A stretch of 64,000 nt of DNA from SZUA-547 sp963669265 (GTDB lineage Bacteria; Pseudomonadota; Alphaproteobacteria; Rhodobacterales; Rhodobacteraceae), in contig OY769916.1 of NCBI GenBank assembly GCA_963669265.1, positions 1,426,001-1,490,000 of the forward strand. The letters run 5' to 3'. Position 1 is the stretch's first letter, and each line of letters starts with the position of its first letter. Position numbers and translations under genes: made by a program. Below are positions 49,502-58,699 of the stretch, piece by piece. Under the pieces are notes generated by a model. It had not been told where the DNA came from. It saw only the letters and a program-made list of their open reading frames with translations, and did no database searches.

Positions 49502-50485
49502 TTAGACCGCGAATCCCGGCGAGGTTCGCCAGCGCAGCGCATCTGCAATGATTGTGTCCAGATCCGAGCGTCTTGGCGTCCATCCTAGTTTCTCGGTGGC
49601 GAGTCTATGATCGGCGACAAGGCGCGGCGGGTCGCCTGGTCGGCGCGGCGCATCGACTGTCGGAACCGGTTTGCCGGAAACGCGTGCGACGGTCTCAGCC
49701 ACTTCAGCGACTGAATAGCCACGTCCCGCCCCAAGATTGGCGCGTATCGCGGTCCCGCCTGCAATTAGCTTGTCGAGCGCGAGGATGTGCGCATCGACCA
49801 GATCCATCACATGAACATAATCACGGACACAGGTTCCGTCGGGAGTCGGGTAGTCCCCGCCGAAGATGGAGAGCTTCTCTCTGACGCCCAGCGCGACCTC
49901 GATGGCGATTGGCGCTAAATGCGTTTCCGGATCATGTCGCTCTCCTATCTCGGCCTCCGGATCAGCGCCAGCCACATTGAAATATCGCAGAGCCGCGCCG
50001 CGCAGTCCGAAGGCGGCTTCATAATCCGAAAGGATTCTCTCTACGGCCAATTTGCTCGCTCCATAAGGGCTGGCGGGCGCGAGTGGACTGTCTTCAGTGA
50101 GATCGTCCGAAGAGGCCTCGCCATAGATAGCGCAGGTCGAAGAAAACACGATCGGCGCGACGTCATGCTTCCGCATCGCATCTAACAGATTGAGCGACGC
50201 GGTGATGTTGACGCGATGATAGAGGTCCGGCCGGACGACGGACTCGCCAACCAACGACATGGCCGCGAAATGCATGACCGCATCGGGCTTATGTCGCTCA
50301 AACACCTGGTTCAGCGCATCCGCGTCCATCAGATCGCACTTCTCGAACGGCCCGAAGGTCGCCAGATCGCGCCAGCCCGTCCGAAGACTATCCAAGCACA
50401 CTGGCGTGTGCCCGGCCCGCGCCAGCGCTTTGCAGGCGTGAGAGCCGACATAGCCAGCCCCGCCAGTGACAATCACGGTTGCCAT
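49502..50485 (-). CDS. galE: UDP-glucose 4-epimerase
   Basis: 327 residues. VTGGAGYVGSHACKALARAG, VMHFAAMSLVGESV, FSSTCAIYGE, and the active S-x-x-Y-x-x-x-K in PASPYGASKLAVERILSDYE; FNVAGADPEAEIGERHDPET and CVRDYVHVMDLVDAHILAL are GalE-specific. Interconverts UDP-Glc and UDP-Gal with tightly bound NAD. It begins 6 bp after the galU stop, so galU-galE form an operon. Confidence 0.96.
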   Translation of the reverse strand: MATVIVTGGAGYVGSHACKALARAGHTPVCLDSLRTGWRDLATFGPFEKCDLMDADALNQVFERHKPDAVMHFAAMSLVGESVVRPDLYHRVNITASLNLLDAMRKHDVAPIVFSSTCAIYGEASSDDLTEDSPLAPASPYGASKLAVERILSDYEAAFGLRGAALRYFNVAGADPEAEIGERHDPETHLAPIAIEVALGVREKLSIFGGDYPTPDGTCVRDYVHVMDLVDAHILALDKLIAGGTAIRANLGAGRGYSVAEVAETVARVSGKPVPTVDAPRRPGDPPRLVADHRLATEKLGWTPRRSDLDTIIADALRWRTSPGFAV

Positions 50486-50491
50486 ATCGCG

Positions 50492-51382
50492 TTACTCCGC
50501 TGCGTTCATGAAGCCCATATACTCCGCGAGATATTCGGCGAAATCCTCGCGAAGATCATCGCGTTCCAGACCGAACGCCACCGTGGCCTGCAGATACCCG
50601 ACCTTGGATCCGCAATCGAACCGGCGGCCTGAGAACCGATACCCGAAGACATCGTCCCCCGCCTTGATCCGATCCGCGATCGCGTCGGTCAGCTGGATCT
50701 CGCCGCCGGCGCCGGTCTTCAGCTTCCGCAGCTCATCCATCACGTTCGGGCGGAGAATATACCGCCCGATCACCGCATAGTTCGAAGGCGCGTCCTTCGG
50801 ATCGGGCTTTTCGACCATCGCCTTGGCGCGGGCGCAGGGACCGTCCCACGGATCAAGATCGAACACGCCGTAATTCTTGGTCAGTTCGCGCGGCACGCCC
50901 ATGACGGCGACATAATTGCCCGGTTGTTCGTTATAGGCTTCGACCATCTGTTGCAGACAAGGTTTTTCCGCCGCGATCACATCGTCAGGCAGCATCACCA
51001 CAAAAGGCTCGTCGCCCACCAGACGCCGCGCGCACCAGACCGCATGACCCAGACCCAGGGCCTCTTGCTGGCGCACATAGGCGATGGCGCCTGAGGGCAT
51101 CTCGCTGGCTTTCAGCGCCTCCAGAAGGTCATCCTTACCCTTTTCGCGGAGGCTGCGCTCAAGCTCCGGCGAGCGGTCAAAATAGTCTTCGAGCGCGCTC
51201 TTGCCGCGCGCGGTTACGAAAATAAACTCATCGATCCCGGCCGCTCGCGCCTCCTCGATCGCGTATTGGATCAAGGGCCGATCGACCAACGTAAGCACTT
51301 CTTTCGGAATAACCTTGGTGGCCGGAAGAAATCGCGTTCCCAGACCAGCGACCGGAAAAATCGCCTTGCGGAGTTTCGTCAT
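50492..51382 (-). CDS. galU: UTP--glucose-1-phosphate uridylyltransferase
   Basis: 296 residues from ATG 51382 (40 in-frame codons upstream are dismissed). KAIFPVAGLGTRFLPATKVI (G-x-G-T-R-x-L-P), PKEVLTLVDRPLIQYAIEEA, YVRQQEALGLGHAVWCAR, VVMLPDDVI, GGEIQLTDAIAD. Makes UDP-glucose from Glc-1-P and UTP for surface polymers. It is upstream of galE and close to the phosphohexomutase that makes its substrate. Confidence 0.97.
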   Translation of the reverse strand: MTKLRKAIFPVAGLGTRFLPATKVIPKEVLTLVDRPLIQYAIEEARAAGIDEFIFVTARGKSALEDYFDRSPELERSLREKGKDDLLEALKASEMPSGAIAYVRQQEALGLGHAVWCARRLVGDEPFVVMLPDDVIAAEKPCLQQMVEAYNEQPGNYVAVMGVPRELTKNYGVFDLDPWDGPCARAKAMVEKPDPKDAPSNYAVIGRYILRPNVMDELRKLKTGAGGEIQLTDAIADRIKAGDDVFGYRFSGRRFDCGSKVGYLQATVAFGLERDDLREDFAEYLAEYMGFMNAAE

Positions 51383-51585
51383 TCTGTCGCCCGCCTCTAC
51401 ACTCGACGCGCTCACTCGGAAGCGCAAACTGCGGTGGCGCATTTCCGGGTCCGCCGCACACGGCCTGCCCGTCTTGGCCACACTTGTCCCAAACCGGCGC
51501 ACAGCGCCGACAACTCACACATTCGTGAGGGGGAATCATCGCCCGAACCGTCGAGCGGCTCAACCATTAATCGCAAAATGGCTGA

Positions 51586-52383
51586 TCAAACCGCGCCCTG
51601 GTTGGCCATCGCGGCCTCGACGCGCGCCACATCGACGGGGTTGTTCACCTCCCAGAACACCCGTCCGGGGGCGGACACCTCGACACAGCGCACGCGCGCG
51701 CCGTTCTCCAGAAACCGAAGCTGCTCCAGCCCTTCCAGCTTTTCTAGCGACCCCGCGGGCCATGCCGCATACCGCAGCAAAGCGGCCGGGCTGTAGGCGT
51801 AGACCCCGACATGATGGAACACCGGCGTATCCGCATCCGCCGCAAAATCGGACGAAGTGTAGGGGATTACCTCCTTGGAGAAATAGAGCCCGTCCCCGTC
51901 GCCCCCGAACACCGCTGTTGTGCCCCCGACCCGACCCGCGCGGCGATCCTCCTGAAACTTGGCGAGCGTCGCTCCGTCGCAGCGCAGGACCGGCGTCGCC
52001 GCATCCAGGCTTGGATCCGCCTCCATCGCGGCGATCAGGTCCTCGACGAACCAGGGCGGCGTCAGCGGCGCGTCGCCCTGCAGATTCACCACGAGATCGG
52101 GCGCGTCGAGCTGGTCCAGCGCATCCGCGCAGCGCTCGGTCCCGTTGGCGCAAGCTTCCGAGGTCATCGCGACCTTGGCGCCGAACGCGCGGCTGGCCTC
52201 TGCGATCCGCTCGTCATCGGTGGCGACGACCACTTCCTTGACGCCTTTCACCGCAGCGCCCGCGCGCCACGACCATTCGATCAGCGGGCGCGAAACGCCA
52301 TCCGGCCCTTTGAGAGCAACCAGCGGCTTGCCAGGAAAACGCGACGACGCGTACCGCGCGGGTATGACGATTGAGATATTCAT
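51586..52383 (-). CDS. kdsB: CMP-KDO synthetase
   Basis: 265 residues. IVIPARYASSRFPGKPL (nucleotide-binding R-x-x-S-x-R-x-P-G-K), EVVVATDDERI, MTSEACANGTERCADALDQL, VVNLQGDAPLTP (QGDxP), FHHVGVYAYSP, EGLEQLRFLENG. Activates KDO with CTP for lipid A-core synthesis. It lies between galU and cysQ, all on the minus strand with intergenic gaps, and is probably transcribed on its own or after cysQ. Confidence 0.97.
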   Translation of the reverse strand: MNISIVIPARYASSRFPGKPLVALKGPDGVSRPLIEWSWRAGAAVKGVKEVVVATDDERIAEASRAFGAKVAMTSEACANGTERCADALDQLDAPDLVVNLQGDAPLTPPWFVEDLIAAMEADPSLDAATPVLRCDGATLAKFQEDRRAGRVGGTTAVFGGDGDGLYFSKEVIPYTSSDFAADADTPVFHHVGVYAYSPAALLRYAAWPAGSLEKLEGLEQLRFLENGARVRCVEVSAPGRVFWEVNNPVDVARVEAAMANQGAV

Positions 52384-52446
52384 GCATTATCGCGCCGGTC
52401 CGGCGCCCCCCTCATTCGAATGGCGTTCAGGGCCTAAGCCGACGCC

Positions 52447-53268
52447 TTAGCTGTCACTGGCCGCCGAGATCGGCTCCGGGCGCACGATTGCGCCCGGCGC
52501 GCGGGCGATGAAAAACGGGTTCTCGTATCCCGGCTTGCCATAACGCAACGGCCCGTCGCCATCGAAACGCTCCACCAGACCGCCAGCGGCGCTGAGCACC
52601 GCATGGCCCGCAGCCGTATCCCATTCCATCGTACGGCCAAGACGCGGATATAAATCCGCCTCGCCGGCGGCCACGAGGCAGAATTTCAGCGACGACCCCG
52701 CGCTGACGGAGTCGGCGACGTCATAGCGCGCGATATAGGCGTCGGTGGCGGCGTCGCGATGGGATTTGGAGGCGACCACCCGCAGCGCGGCGTTATCCGC
52801 TTCGGCGACGCGGATCGAATGGGCCTCGACGCCTTCGGCGGACGCCATCGCGCCGCCCTCCGCCGCCGTCCAGAACGTGCGGCCCAGCGCGGGCGCATGC
52901 ACCACGCCAAAAACAGGCGCGCCATCGACGACAAGCGCGATATTCACGGTGAACTCGCCGCGGCGCTTGATGAACTCCTTGGTGCCGTCCAGCGGGTCGA
53001 CGATGAAAAACCTGTCGCCGCTGATCTCTCGATGGCTGTCCGCGTCCTCCTCGGTCACCACTGGAATGTGCGGAAAGGCGGCCTTCAACCCCGCTCCGAT
53101 CAGCGCATCCGCACGTTCGTCGGCCAGCGTGACCGGGCTTGCGTCCTCCTTGGCGCGGGCGCCCAGATTATCGCTCTCATAGACCTCCATCACCACTTCG
53201 CCCGCGGCGATGGCGAGACGGAGGATTTCGGCGCAAATTGCAGAATGGTCCGGGGTGGGATCGGTCAT
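52447..53268 (-). CDS. cysQ: 3'(2'),5'-bisphosphate nucleotidase
   Basis: 273 residues from ATG 53268. Inositol-monophosphatase fold: VTEEDADSHREISGDRFFIV, DPLDGTKEFIKRRGEF (metal site), ASKSHRDAATDAYIARY, and GRTMEWDTAAGHAVLSAAGG. Hydrolyses PAP produced by sulfate assimilation. Probably cytosolic at the membrane. 64 bp upstream of kdsB on the same strand. Confidence 0.95.
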   Translation of the reverse strand: MTDPTPDHSAICAEILRLAIAAGEVVMEVYESDNLGARAKEDASPVTLADERADALIGAGLKAAFPHIPVVTEEDADSHREISGDRFFIVDPLDGTKEFIKRRGEFTVNIALVVDGAPVFGVVHAPALGRTFWTAAEGGAMASAEGVEAHSIRVAEADNAALRVVASKSHRDAATDAYIARYDVADSVSAGSSLKFCLVAAGEADLYPRLGRTMEWDTAAGHAVLSAAGGLVERFDGDGPLRYGKPGYENPFFIARAPGAIVRPEPISAASDS

Positions 53269-53417
53269 CAATCGCCTCAAGGATTCTCTTCGGTCGCTAA
53301 ATATGGCGATCTTTACAACGGCCTCGCCAGTATCGACAGCGGAAAGGCGCGACAACGCAATACTGAGATGTCCATGAGTATGGCTGAAGCCCCGCAAAGC
53401 GCCACTCCAACCGACGC

Positions 53418-54089
53418 TCAGAGCAACTCGATGGAGACCGCCGCGAAATGGCAGGCGGAGGCGATCAGGACGAAGATATGCCAGATCACGTTCTGATAAG
53501 GCATCGAATCCTGAAGATGGAATACGACGCCCGCCGTATAGAGCAAGCCGCCCACGGCCAGCAGAACCAGCGCGTCGGGGGAGACATGTTCCATAACCGG
53601 CCCGATCACCAAGAGGATGCTCCAACCGAGACCGAGATAAAGCGCGACGGACAACGCCTCCAGTTTGCGGGGCGCCGCGATTTTCATCGCCGCCCCGGCC
53701 ACCGCCGCCACCCAGACGCCGATCAGCAGTAGACGGCCGACCCCGCCCGCGGCCCCGGCCAGAGAGACCGCTGCGAACGGCGTGTAGGTGCCCGCGATTT
53801 TGACGTAGATGGCCGCATGGTCGCAGCGCCGCAGCACTTCTTTGACCAGTCCCCGACTGCGCGACATGTTGTAAACGGCGGATAGAGCGAATACCGAGAC
53901 CATGGCCAGACAATAGGCGATGGCGCAGCCGATCCGAAGGGGGTCGCCCTCTATAGCGGTGAGCACAATCAGGATTGTGGCGGCGATCAGGCTGACCGAC
54001 AGGCCAACGGCATGAACGACACCGTCTGCGATACGCTCGGAACGCGTGTAATCCGGCGCAAGCCAAAACTCGCTATGCGCTTTCTCCAT
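53418..54089 (-). CDS. Hemolysin III / PAQR family membrane protein
   Basis: 223 residues, seven TM helices. RIADGVVHAVGLSVSLIAAT, FALSAVYNMSRSR, LRRCDHAAIYVKIAGTYTPF, YTAGVVFHLQDSMPYQNVIW, HIFVLIASACHFAAVSIELL. The conserved S-x-x-Y-H/N, D-H-x-x-I-Y and C-terminal H-x-x-x-H-F signatures of PAQR/HlyIII metal-dependent hydrolases are present. Lipid amidase or ceramidase-type activity is inferred for the superfamily. Monocistronic. Confidence 0.92.
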   Translation of the reverse strand: MEKAHSEFWLAPDYTRSERIADGVVHAVGLSVSLIAATILIVLTAIEGDPLRIGCAIAYCLAMVSVFALSAVYNMSRSRGLVKEVLRRCDHAAIYVKIAGTYTPFAAVSLAGAAGGVGRLLLIGVWVAAVAGAAMKIAAPRKLEALSVALYLGLGWSILLVIGPVMEHVSPDALVLLAVGGLLYTAGVVFHLQDSMPYQNVIWHIFVLIASACHFAAVSIELL

Positions 54090-54295
54090 GTATTACAGAT
54101 TGGGATAAATCGGCTGAATTTCAAAGCCCAACGCGTTAGATTCGCTCGATTTTCGGTATTTTACGCCAATGCGTCCCTCTATGATCACAGTTCCGACGCT
54201 TGCGGGGGGTGCGGCGCGTTCCTATAACGGCGCGCGATGCACCCCGCGCGATCCGCGCATCTTGGGCCGCCGACGAACACCAAAGGGAGGACGCC

Positions 54296-55258
54296 CTGTT
54301 CGCTCACCGCCATCTTCTCGGCATTGAATCGCTCAGTCGCGACGACATCGTCGCCCTGCTCGATCTGGCCGATGATTACGCCGCCCTGAACCGCCAGAGG
54401 GAGAAAAAGCGCTCCACCCTGCGCGGCCTCACCCAGATCAACATCTTTTTCGAGAACTCGACGCGCACTCAGGCGAGCTTTGAGCTGGCCGGAAAGCGGC
54501 TGGGCGCGGATGTGATGAACATGTCGCTCGGATCGTCCTCAATCAAAAAGGGCGAGACGCTGGTCGACACCGCGACTACGTTGAACGCGATGCGGCCGGA
54601 TATACTGGTGGTGCGTCATCAGCATTCCGGCGCGGTCGCGCTGCTGTCGGAAAAGGTGAACTGCTCGGTGATCAACGCCGGCGACGGCGCGCATGAGCAT
54701 CCCACCCAGGCGTTGCTGGACGCGCTGACGATCCGCAACCACAAGGGTCGGCTGCAACGCCTGACCGTCGCGATCTGCGGCGATATCCGACATAGCCGGG
54801 TGGCGCGCTCAAACATGATCCTGTTGAACCAGATGGAGAACCGCGTGCGCGTCATCGCGCCCCCCACCTTGCTGCCCGAGGGCATCGAGAATATGGGCGT
54901 GGAGGTATTCCACGATATGGAGGAGGGCCTGAAGGGCTGCGATGTGGTGATGATGCTGCGCCTCCAGAATGAACGCATGAAGGGCGCGTTTATCCCGTCG
55001 GTGCGCGAGTACTTCCATCTTTATGGGCTGGATCGGGCGAAACTGGCGCTGGCCAAGGACGACGCCATCGTGATGCATCCCGGCCCTATGAACCGGGGCG
55101 TCGAGATCACCGCCGACGTCGCCGACGATTCCGACCGTTCGGTGATCCGCGAGCAGGTGGAGATGGGCGTGGCCGTCCGCATGGCGGCGCTGGATCTGCT
55201 GGCGCGGCAGATTCCGAATGACGGCGGCGCAGATTCAGTCTTGGGGGACGCGGCATGA
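54296..55258 (+). CDS. pyrB: Aspartate carbamoyltransferase catalytic subunit
   Basis: 320 residues if started at CTG 54296, which has AGGGAGG 5 nt upstream; in-frame TTG 54200 and GTG 54209 are far upstream and lack RBS. INIFFENSTRTQASFELAGK (S-T-R-T), RLGADVMNMSLGSSSIKKGE, VVRHQHSGA, NAGDGAHEHPTQALLDALTI, ICGDIRHSRVARSN, MMLRLQNERM, VMHPGPMNRGVEI. First committed step of pyrimidine synthesis. Its stop overlaps pyrC' ATG. A non-ATG start for a housekeeping gene is notable. Confidence 0.95.
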   Translation: MFAHRHLLGIESLSRDDIVALLDLADDYAALNRQREKKRSTLRGLTQINIFFENSTRTQASFELAGKRLGADVMNMSLGSSSIKKGETLVDTATTLNAMRPDILVVRHQHSGAVALLSEKVNCSVINAGDGAHEHPTQALLDALTIRNHKGRLQRLTVAICGDIRHSRVARSNMILLNQMENRVRVIAPPTLLPEGIENMGVEVFHDMEEGLKGCDVVMMLRLQNERMKGAFIPSVREYFHLYGLDRAKLALAKDDAIVMHPGPMNRGVEITADVADDSDRSVIREQVEMGVAVRMAALDLLARQIPNDGGADSVLGDAA

Positions 55259-56595
55259 CCCCGCTGGTCCTGACCAACGCCCGCCTGATCGATCCGGAGA
55301 CGGGCTATGACGGCCCCGGCGCGGTGCGCATCGAGAATGGACGTATCGCGGCCGTCGCCAAGGACGCCGCGCCCGCGACGCCGGAAGGCGCGGACGTGGT
55401 CGATTGCACGGGGCATGTTCTGGCCCCCGGATTGATCGACATGCGTGTTTTCGTGGGCGAGCCCGGCGCCCGGCATCTGGAAAGCTATCGTTCGGCGGGA
55501 CGCTCCGCCGCCGCTGGAGGCGTCGCAACGATCGCGCTGCAGCCGGACACCAACCCGGTGATGGACGATCCGGCGCTGGTGGAGTTTTCCCGCCGCCGCG
55601 CCGCCGAGACCTGCGCCGTCCATATGGCCCCGATGGCCGCGCTGACCAAAGGACTGGACGGACGGGAAATGGCCGAGCTGGCCTTTCTGCGGGACGCCGG
55701 CGCCGTCGCCTTCACTGACGCCGGCCGCGCGGTCGCCGACTCTGTCGTCCTGCGGCGCTGCTTGACCTACGCGAAGGCGCTGGACGCGCTGGTGGTCACC
55801 CATGCGCAGGAACCGACATTATCGGGCGCCGGCTGCGCGACCGAAGGTCAATTCGCCTCGCAATTGGGCTTGCCGGGCGTGCCCGCCGCCGCAGAGGAAA
55901 TGCAGGTCTCCCGCGATCTCACGCTGGCGAAGCTGACCGGCGCGCGGCTTCACGCCGATCAGGTCACCACCGCCGACGCGCTGGTCCATCTGGCCCGCGC
56001 CAAGGACGAGGGCCTCAGCGTCAGCGCAGGCGTCGCGGCCTCGCATCTGGCCTTCAACGAGTTCGACATCGCCGACTACAAGACGTTCTTCAAACTCGCC
56101 CCGCCGCTTCGGGCCGAGATGGATCGCGAAGCCGCCGAACAGGCGGTGGCCGAAGGGTTGATCGACGTGATCGTCTCCAACCACCGCCCGTGGGATGAGG
56201 AAGAGAAGCGCCAGCCTTTCGAGGCCGCCGCCGCCGGAGCGGTTGGGCTGGAGACGCTATTGCCCACGGCGCTGCGGCTCTTTCACGACGACAGGATCTC
56301 ACTGCCGACGCTCTGGGAGCGGATCAGCCTGACCCCCGCCAAACTGCTCGGACTGGACGGCGGTCGCCTGACGCGCGGCGCCCCCGCAGACCTGGTGCTG
56401 GTCAACCTCAACGCCCCGTGGACGCTGGATCGCGACACGCTGCGCTCCAAATCGCGAAACTCCCCGTTCGACCGTCGGCGTCTGCAAGGCTACGCGCTGA
56501 AGACATGGATTGGCGGCGCGCTGGCCTATGACCGCGCCTCTGAGACGGCCGGGGGTGGCGTGTGCGAAACGGGCCCGAGTGGGACCGGCGCATGA
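55255..56595 (+). CDS. pyrC: Dihydroorotase-like PyrC', probably non-catalytic
   Basis: 446 residues, amidohydrolase fold. The metal H-x-H of active enzymes (DxHxHxRxPG) is R-x-F here: GLIDMRVFVGEPGARHLES. MPNT is QPDTNPV, and the late catalytic Asp of DHxP is Asn: VSNHRPWDEEEK. The overall homology (THAQEPTLSG, APPLRAEMDREAA) is kept. Such PyrC' proteins scaffold PyrB into an active complex in other bacteria. A second, active dihydroorotase is expected elsewhere. ATGA-coupled with pyrB and with plsY. Confidence 0.92.
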   Translation: MTPLVLTNARLIDPETGYDGPGAVRIENGRIAAVAKDAAPATPEGADVVDCTGHVLAPGLIDMRVFVGEPGARHLESYRSAGRSAAAGGVATIALQPDTNPVMDDPALVEFSRRRAAETCAVHMAPMAALTKGLDGREMAELAFLRDAGAVAFTDAGRAVADSVVLRRCLTYAKALDALVVTHAQEPTLSGAGCATEGQFASQLGLPGVPAAAEEMQVSRDLTLAKLTGARLHADQVTTADALVHLARAKDEGLSVSAGVAASHLAFNEFDIADYKTFFKLAPPLRAEMDREAAEQAVAEGLIDVIVSNHRPWDEEEKRQPFEAAAAGAVGLETLLPTALRLFHDDRISLPTLWERISLTPAKLLGLDGGRLTRGAPADLVLVNLNAPWTLDRDTLRSKSRNSPFDRRRLQGYALKTWIGGALAYDRASETAGGGVCETGPSGTGA

Positions 56596-57257
56596 TCCCG
56601 GACATCCTTCGCCCCGGTGCCGCCGCGCCGGGTTTTGAGGCCGCCCTGCCTTGGCTGCTGGCGGCTCTGGCGATCGGGTATCTGCTCGGATCAATTCCCT
56701 TCGGACTGGTGGTCGCCCGGCTCAAGGGCCTCGGCGATCTGCGCGCGATCGGCTCGGGCAATATTGGCGCGACCAACGTTTTGCGCACAGGTTCAAAGAG
56801 CGCCGCGCTGCTGACCCTTCTGGGCGATGCGGGCAAAGGCGCGGTCGCCGTGCTCTTCATCGGCTATCTTGCGCCGACGCCTGACGGCTGGAGCGGCTGG
56901 GGTCCGCTGGCGGCGCAGGCCGCCGCGCTCGGCGCATTCCTCGGGCACCTCTTTCCCATCTGGTTGCGCTTCAAGGGCGGCAAGGGCGTGGCCACCTTCC
57001 TCGGCCTGATGCTGGCCCTGCACTTCCCGACGGGGGCCGCGTGTTGCGCCGCCTGGGCCGCCGCGGCGGCGCTCTTTCGAATCTCCTCGCTGGCGGCGCT
57101 GGTTTCGGCGGCCTCGGCCCCGCTCTGGCTGATCCTGTTCGAGGATTGGGGCGCGGTGCTGTTGGGGCTCATATTGGCGGCGCTGATCTGGGCCAAACAC
57201 CACGCCAATATCCGCAGGCTTCTGCGCGGCGAGGAGCCGAAAATCGGAAAATCCTGA
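56592..57257 (+). CDS. plsY: Acyl-phosphate glycerol-3-phosphate acyltransferase
   Basis: 221 residues from ATG 56592 (ATGA overlap with pyrC'). About six TM helices. IGYLLGSIPFGLVVARLKG, GSGNIGATNVLRTGSK, and GHLFPIWLRFKGGKGVATFL are the three conserved cytoplasmic motifs. Transfers acyl from acyl-phosphate to G3P, the first step of phospholipid synthesis. Position in the pyrB-pyrC'-plsY-dprA row is typical of alphaproteobacteria. Confidence 0.96.
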   Translation: MIPDILRPGAAAPGFEAALPWLLAALAIGYLLGSIPFGLVVARLKGLGDLRAIGSGNIGATNVLRTGSKSAALLTLLGDAGKGAVAVLFIGYLAPTPDGWSGWGPLAAQAAALGAFLGHLFPIWLRFKGGKGVATFLGLMLALHFPTGAACCAAWAAAAALFRISSLAALVSAASAPLWLILFEDWGAVLLGLILAALIWAKHHANIRRLLRGEEPKIGKS

Positions 57258-57265
57258 GATTTTCG

Positions 57266-57299
57266 TTAACGCAGCCGCACCGCCTTAACGCTTCGTTAA
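57266..57299 (+). promoter_or_regulatory. CtrA-type binding box upstream of dprA
   Basis: TTAA-cgcttcg-TTAAC at 57285-57300 is an exact TTAA-N7-TTAA CtrA consensus, with another TTAAC half-site at 57266. It lies about 55-90 bp before the dprA GTG. CtrA is known to control competence and gene-transfer-related genes in Rhodobacterales, so regulation of dprA by CtrA is a fair inference. Confidence 0.75.
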
Positions 57300-57354
57300 C
57301 CTCAATATCGCCTGCTGAGCGTACGACCTCCGGAGACCGCTCAGAGACCGCCCT

Positions 57355-58554
57355 GTGAACGACCCTGCGCCCCCATCTTATGTCCAAAGTCCGGCATCGG
57401 CGCCGACGCCGAGCTTCGCGACCCCCTTCCCGGCCGAGCGCGCGCCCGCCAGCCCTGAAGAGCAGTTGAACTGGCTGCGCCTCGCCCGGTCGGAGAATGT
57501 CGGGCCGGTCACCTTTCGGCGTCTGATGAACCGCTACACCTCCGCCGAGGCTGCGCTCGCCGCATTGCCGCATCTGGCGGGGCGCGGCGGCAAGCGCGCC
57601 TACGCCGCCTGCCCCGCGGCGATCGCTGAGGCGGAAATGGAGGCCGCCGCCCGCTACGGCGCGCGGATGCTGCCGCTCGGCGCGAAGGACTATCCGGCGC
57701 AGCTCGCCGGGATTTACGACCCGCCGCCCCTTCTGTGGCTGGTTGGGCGGACGGAGGCGCTGCACCGCCCCGCCGTGGCCCTGATCGGCGCGCGCAACGC
57801 CTCCGCCCTCGGTCTTCGCATGGCGCGCAAACTGGCGCGGGAATTGGGCGAGGCGGGCTATCTGATCGTCTCGGGCCTCGCGCGCGGCATTGACGCGGCG
57901 GCGCATAAGGCGGCGATCGAGACCGGCACCGCCGGGGTGCTCGCGGGCGGCGTCGATGTGCTCTATCCACCCGAAAACGCCGAGCTGGCCGAGAGCATGA
58001 CCGAGCACGGCGCAAGGGTGTCGGAACAGGTGATGGGGCTGCAACCGCAGGGCCGGCACTTTCCCCGCCGCAACCGCATCGTCTCCGGCCTCTGCAAAGG
58101 CGTTGTGGTCGTGGAGGCGGCGGAACGGTCCGGCACCCTGATCACCGCCCGCTGCGCGCTGGAGCAGGGGCGCGAGGCCATGGCGGCGCCCGGCCATCCG
58201 CTCGACCCCCGCGCCGGCGGCTGCAACGCGCTGATCCGGCAGGGAGCGGCGCTGGTCTCCTCCGCCGAAGACGTGATGGAGGCGCTGGCCCAACCCCGGA
58301 TCGTCGATCTCTGCGAGGATGCGGAGCCCTATCTACCACCCGAAGGCGCGGCGGATCCCGTCGTCGCGCCCGAGGATCTGGCCCAGATGCTGGCGGAGCT
58401 TCTGAGCGCCGGGCCGGTCGATCTGGATGAGCTATCGCGTTTGACAGACGCCCCGGCCCACGCCGTCTCGGCCGCCGTGCTGGAGCTGGAGCTGGCGGGC
58501 CGCGCCGAACGTCGCCCCGGCGGGATGGTGGCCCGTGCGGCCGAAGCTTTCTGA
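57355..58554 (+). CDS. dprA: DNA-processing protein DprA
   Basis: 399 residues from GTG 57355. The N-terminal SAM-like helices (QLNWLRLARSENVGPVTFRR) are followed by the Rossmann core: AVALIGARNASALGLRMARK, YLIVSGLARGIDAAAHKAAI, VLAGGVDVLYPPENAEL, GRHFPRRNRIVSGLCKGVVV, ERSGTLITARCALEQGREAM. The C-terminal winged helix is at about 340-390. DprA loads RecA on incoming ssDNA in transformation. A 40-residue Pro/Ala-rich N-terminal extension is present. Candidate CtrA control; see box upstream. Confidence 0.96.
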   Translation: MNDPAPPSYVQSPASAPTPSFATPFPAERAPASPEEQLNWLRLARSENVGPVTFRRLMNRYTSAEAALAALPHLAGRGGKRAYAACPAAIAEAEMEAAARYGARMLPLGAKDYPAQLAGIYDPPPLLWLVGRTEALHRPAVALIGARNASALGLRMARKLARELGEAGYLIVSGLARGIDAAAHKAAIETGTAGVLAGGVDVLYPPENAELAESMTEHGARVSEQVMGLQPQGRHFPRRNRIVSGLCKGVVVVEAAERSGTLITARCALEQGREAMAAPGHPLDPRAGGCNALIRQGAALVSSAEDVMEALAQPRIVDLCEDAEPYLPPEGAADPVVAPEDLAQMLAELLSAGPVDLDELSRLTDAPAHAVSAAVLELELAGRAERRPGGMVARAAEAF

Positions 58555-58699
58555 AGGGAGATCAGACTGCGCGACGGCGCCAAGATTTCCGCTTCCGCTT
58601 GACGGACCCCGCGCGCTCCCCCATGTTCTCGCGCCGCCCACGCCGTTCTGTTTCGGCGCAGAGATCGGGCGGTCCAGACCATAGTGATTGAGAGCGCAA

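Noticed and set aside
52447..54066. 539-aa frame joining hemolysin III antiframe to cysQ
   Set aside because: The first half is an out-of-frame reading of the hemolysin III gene; only the part from 53268 is the real cysQ.
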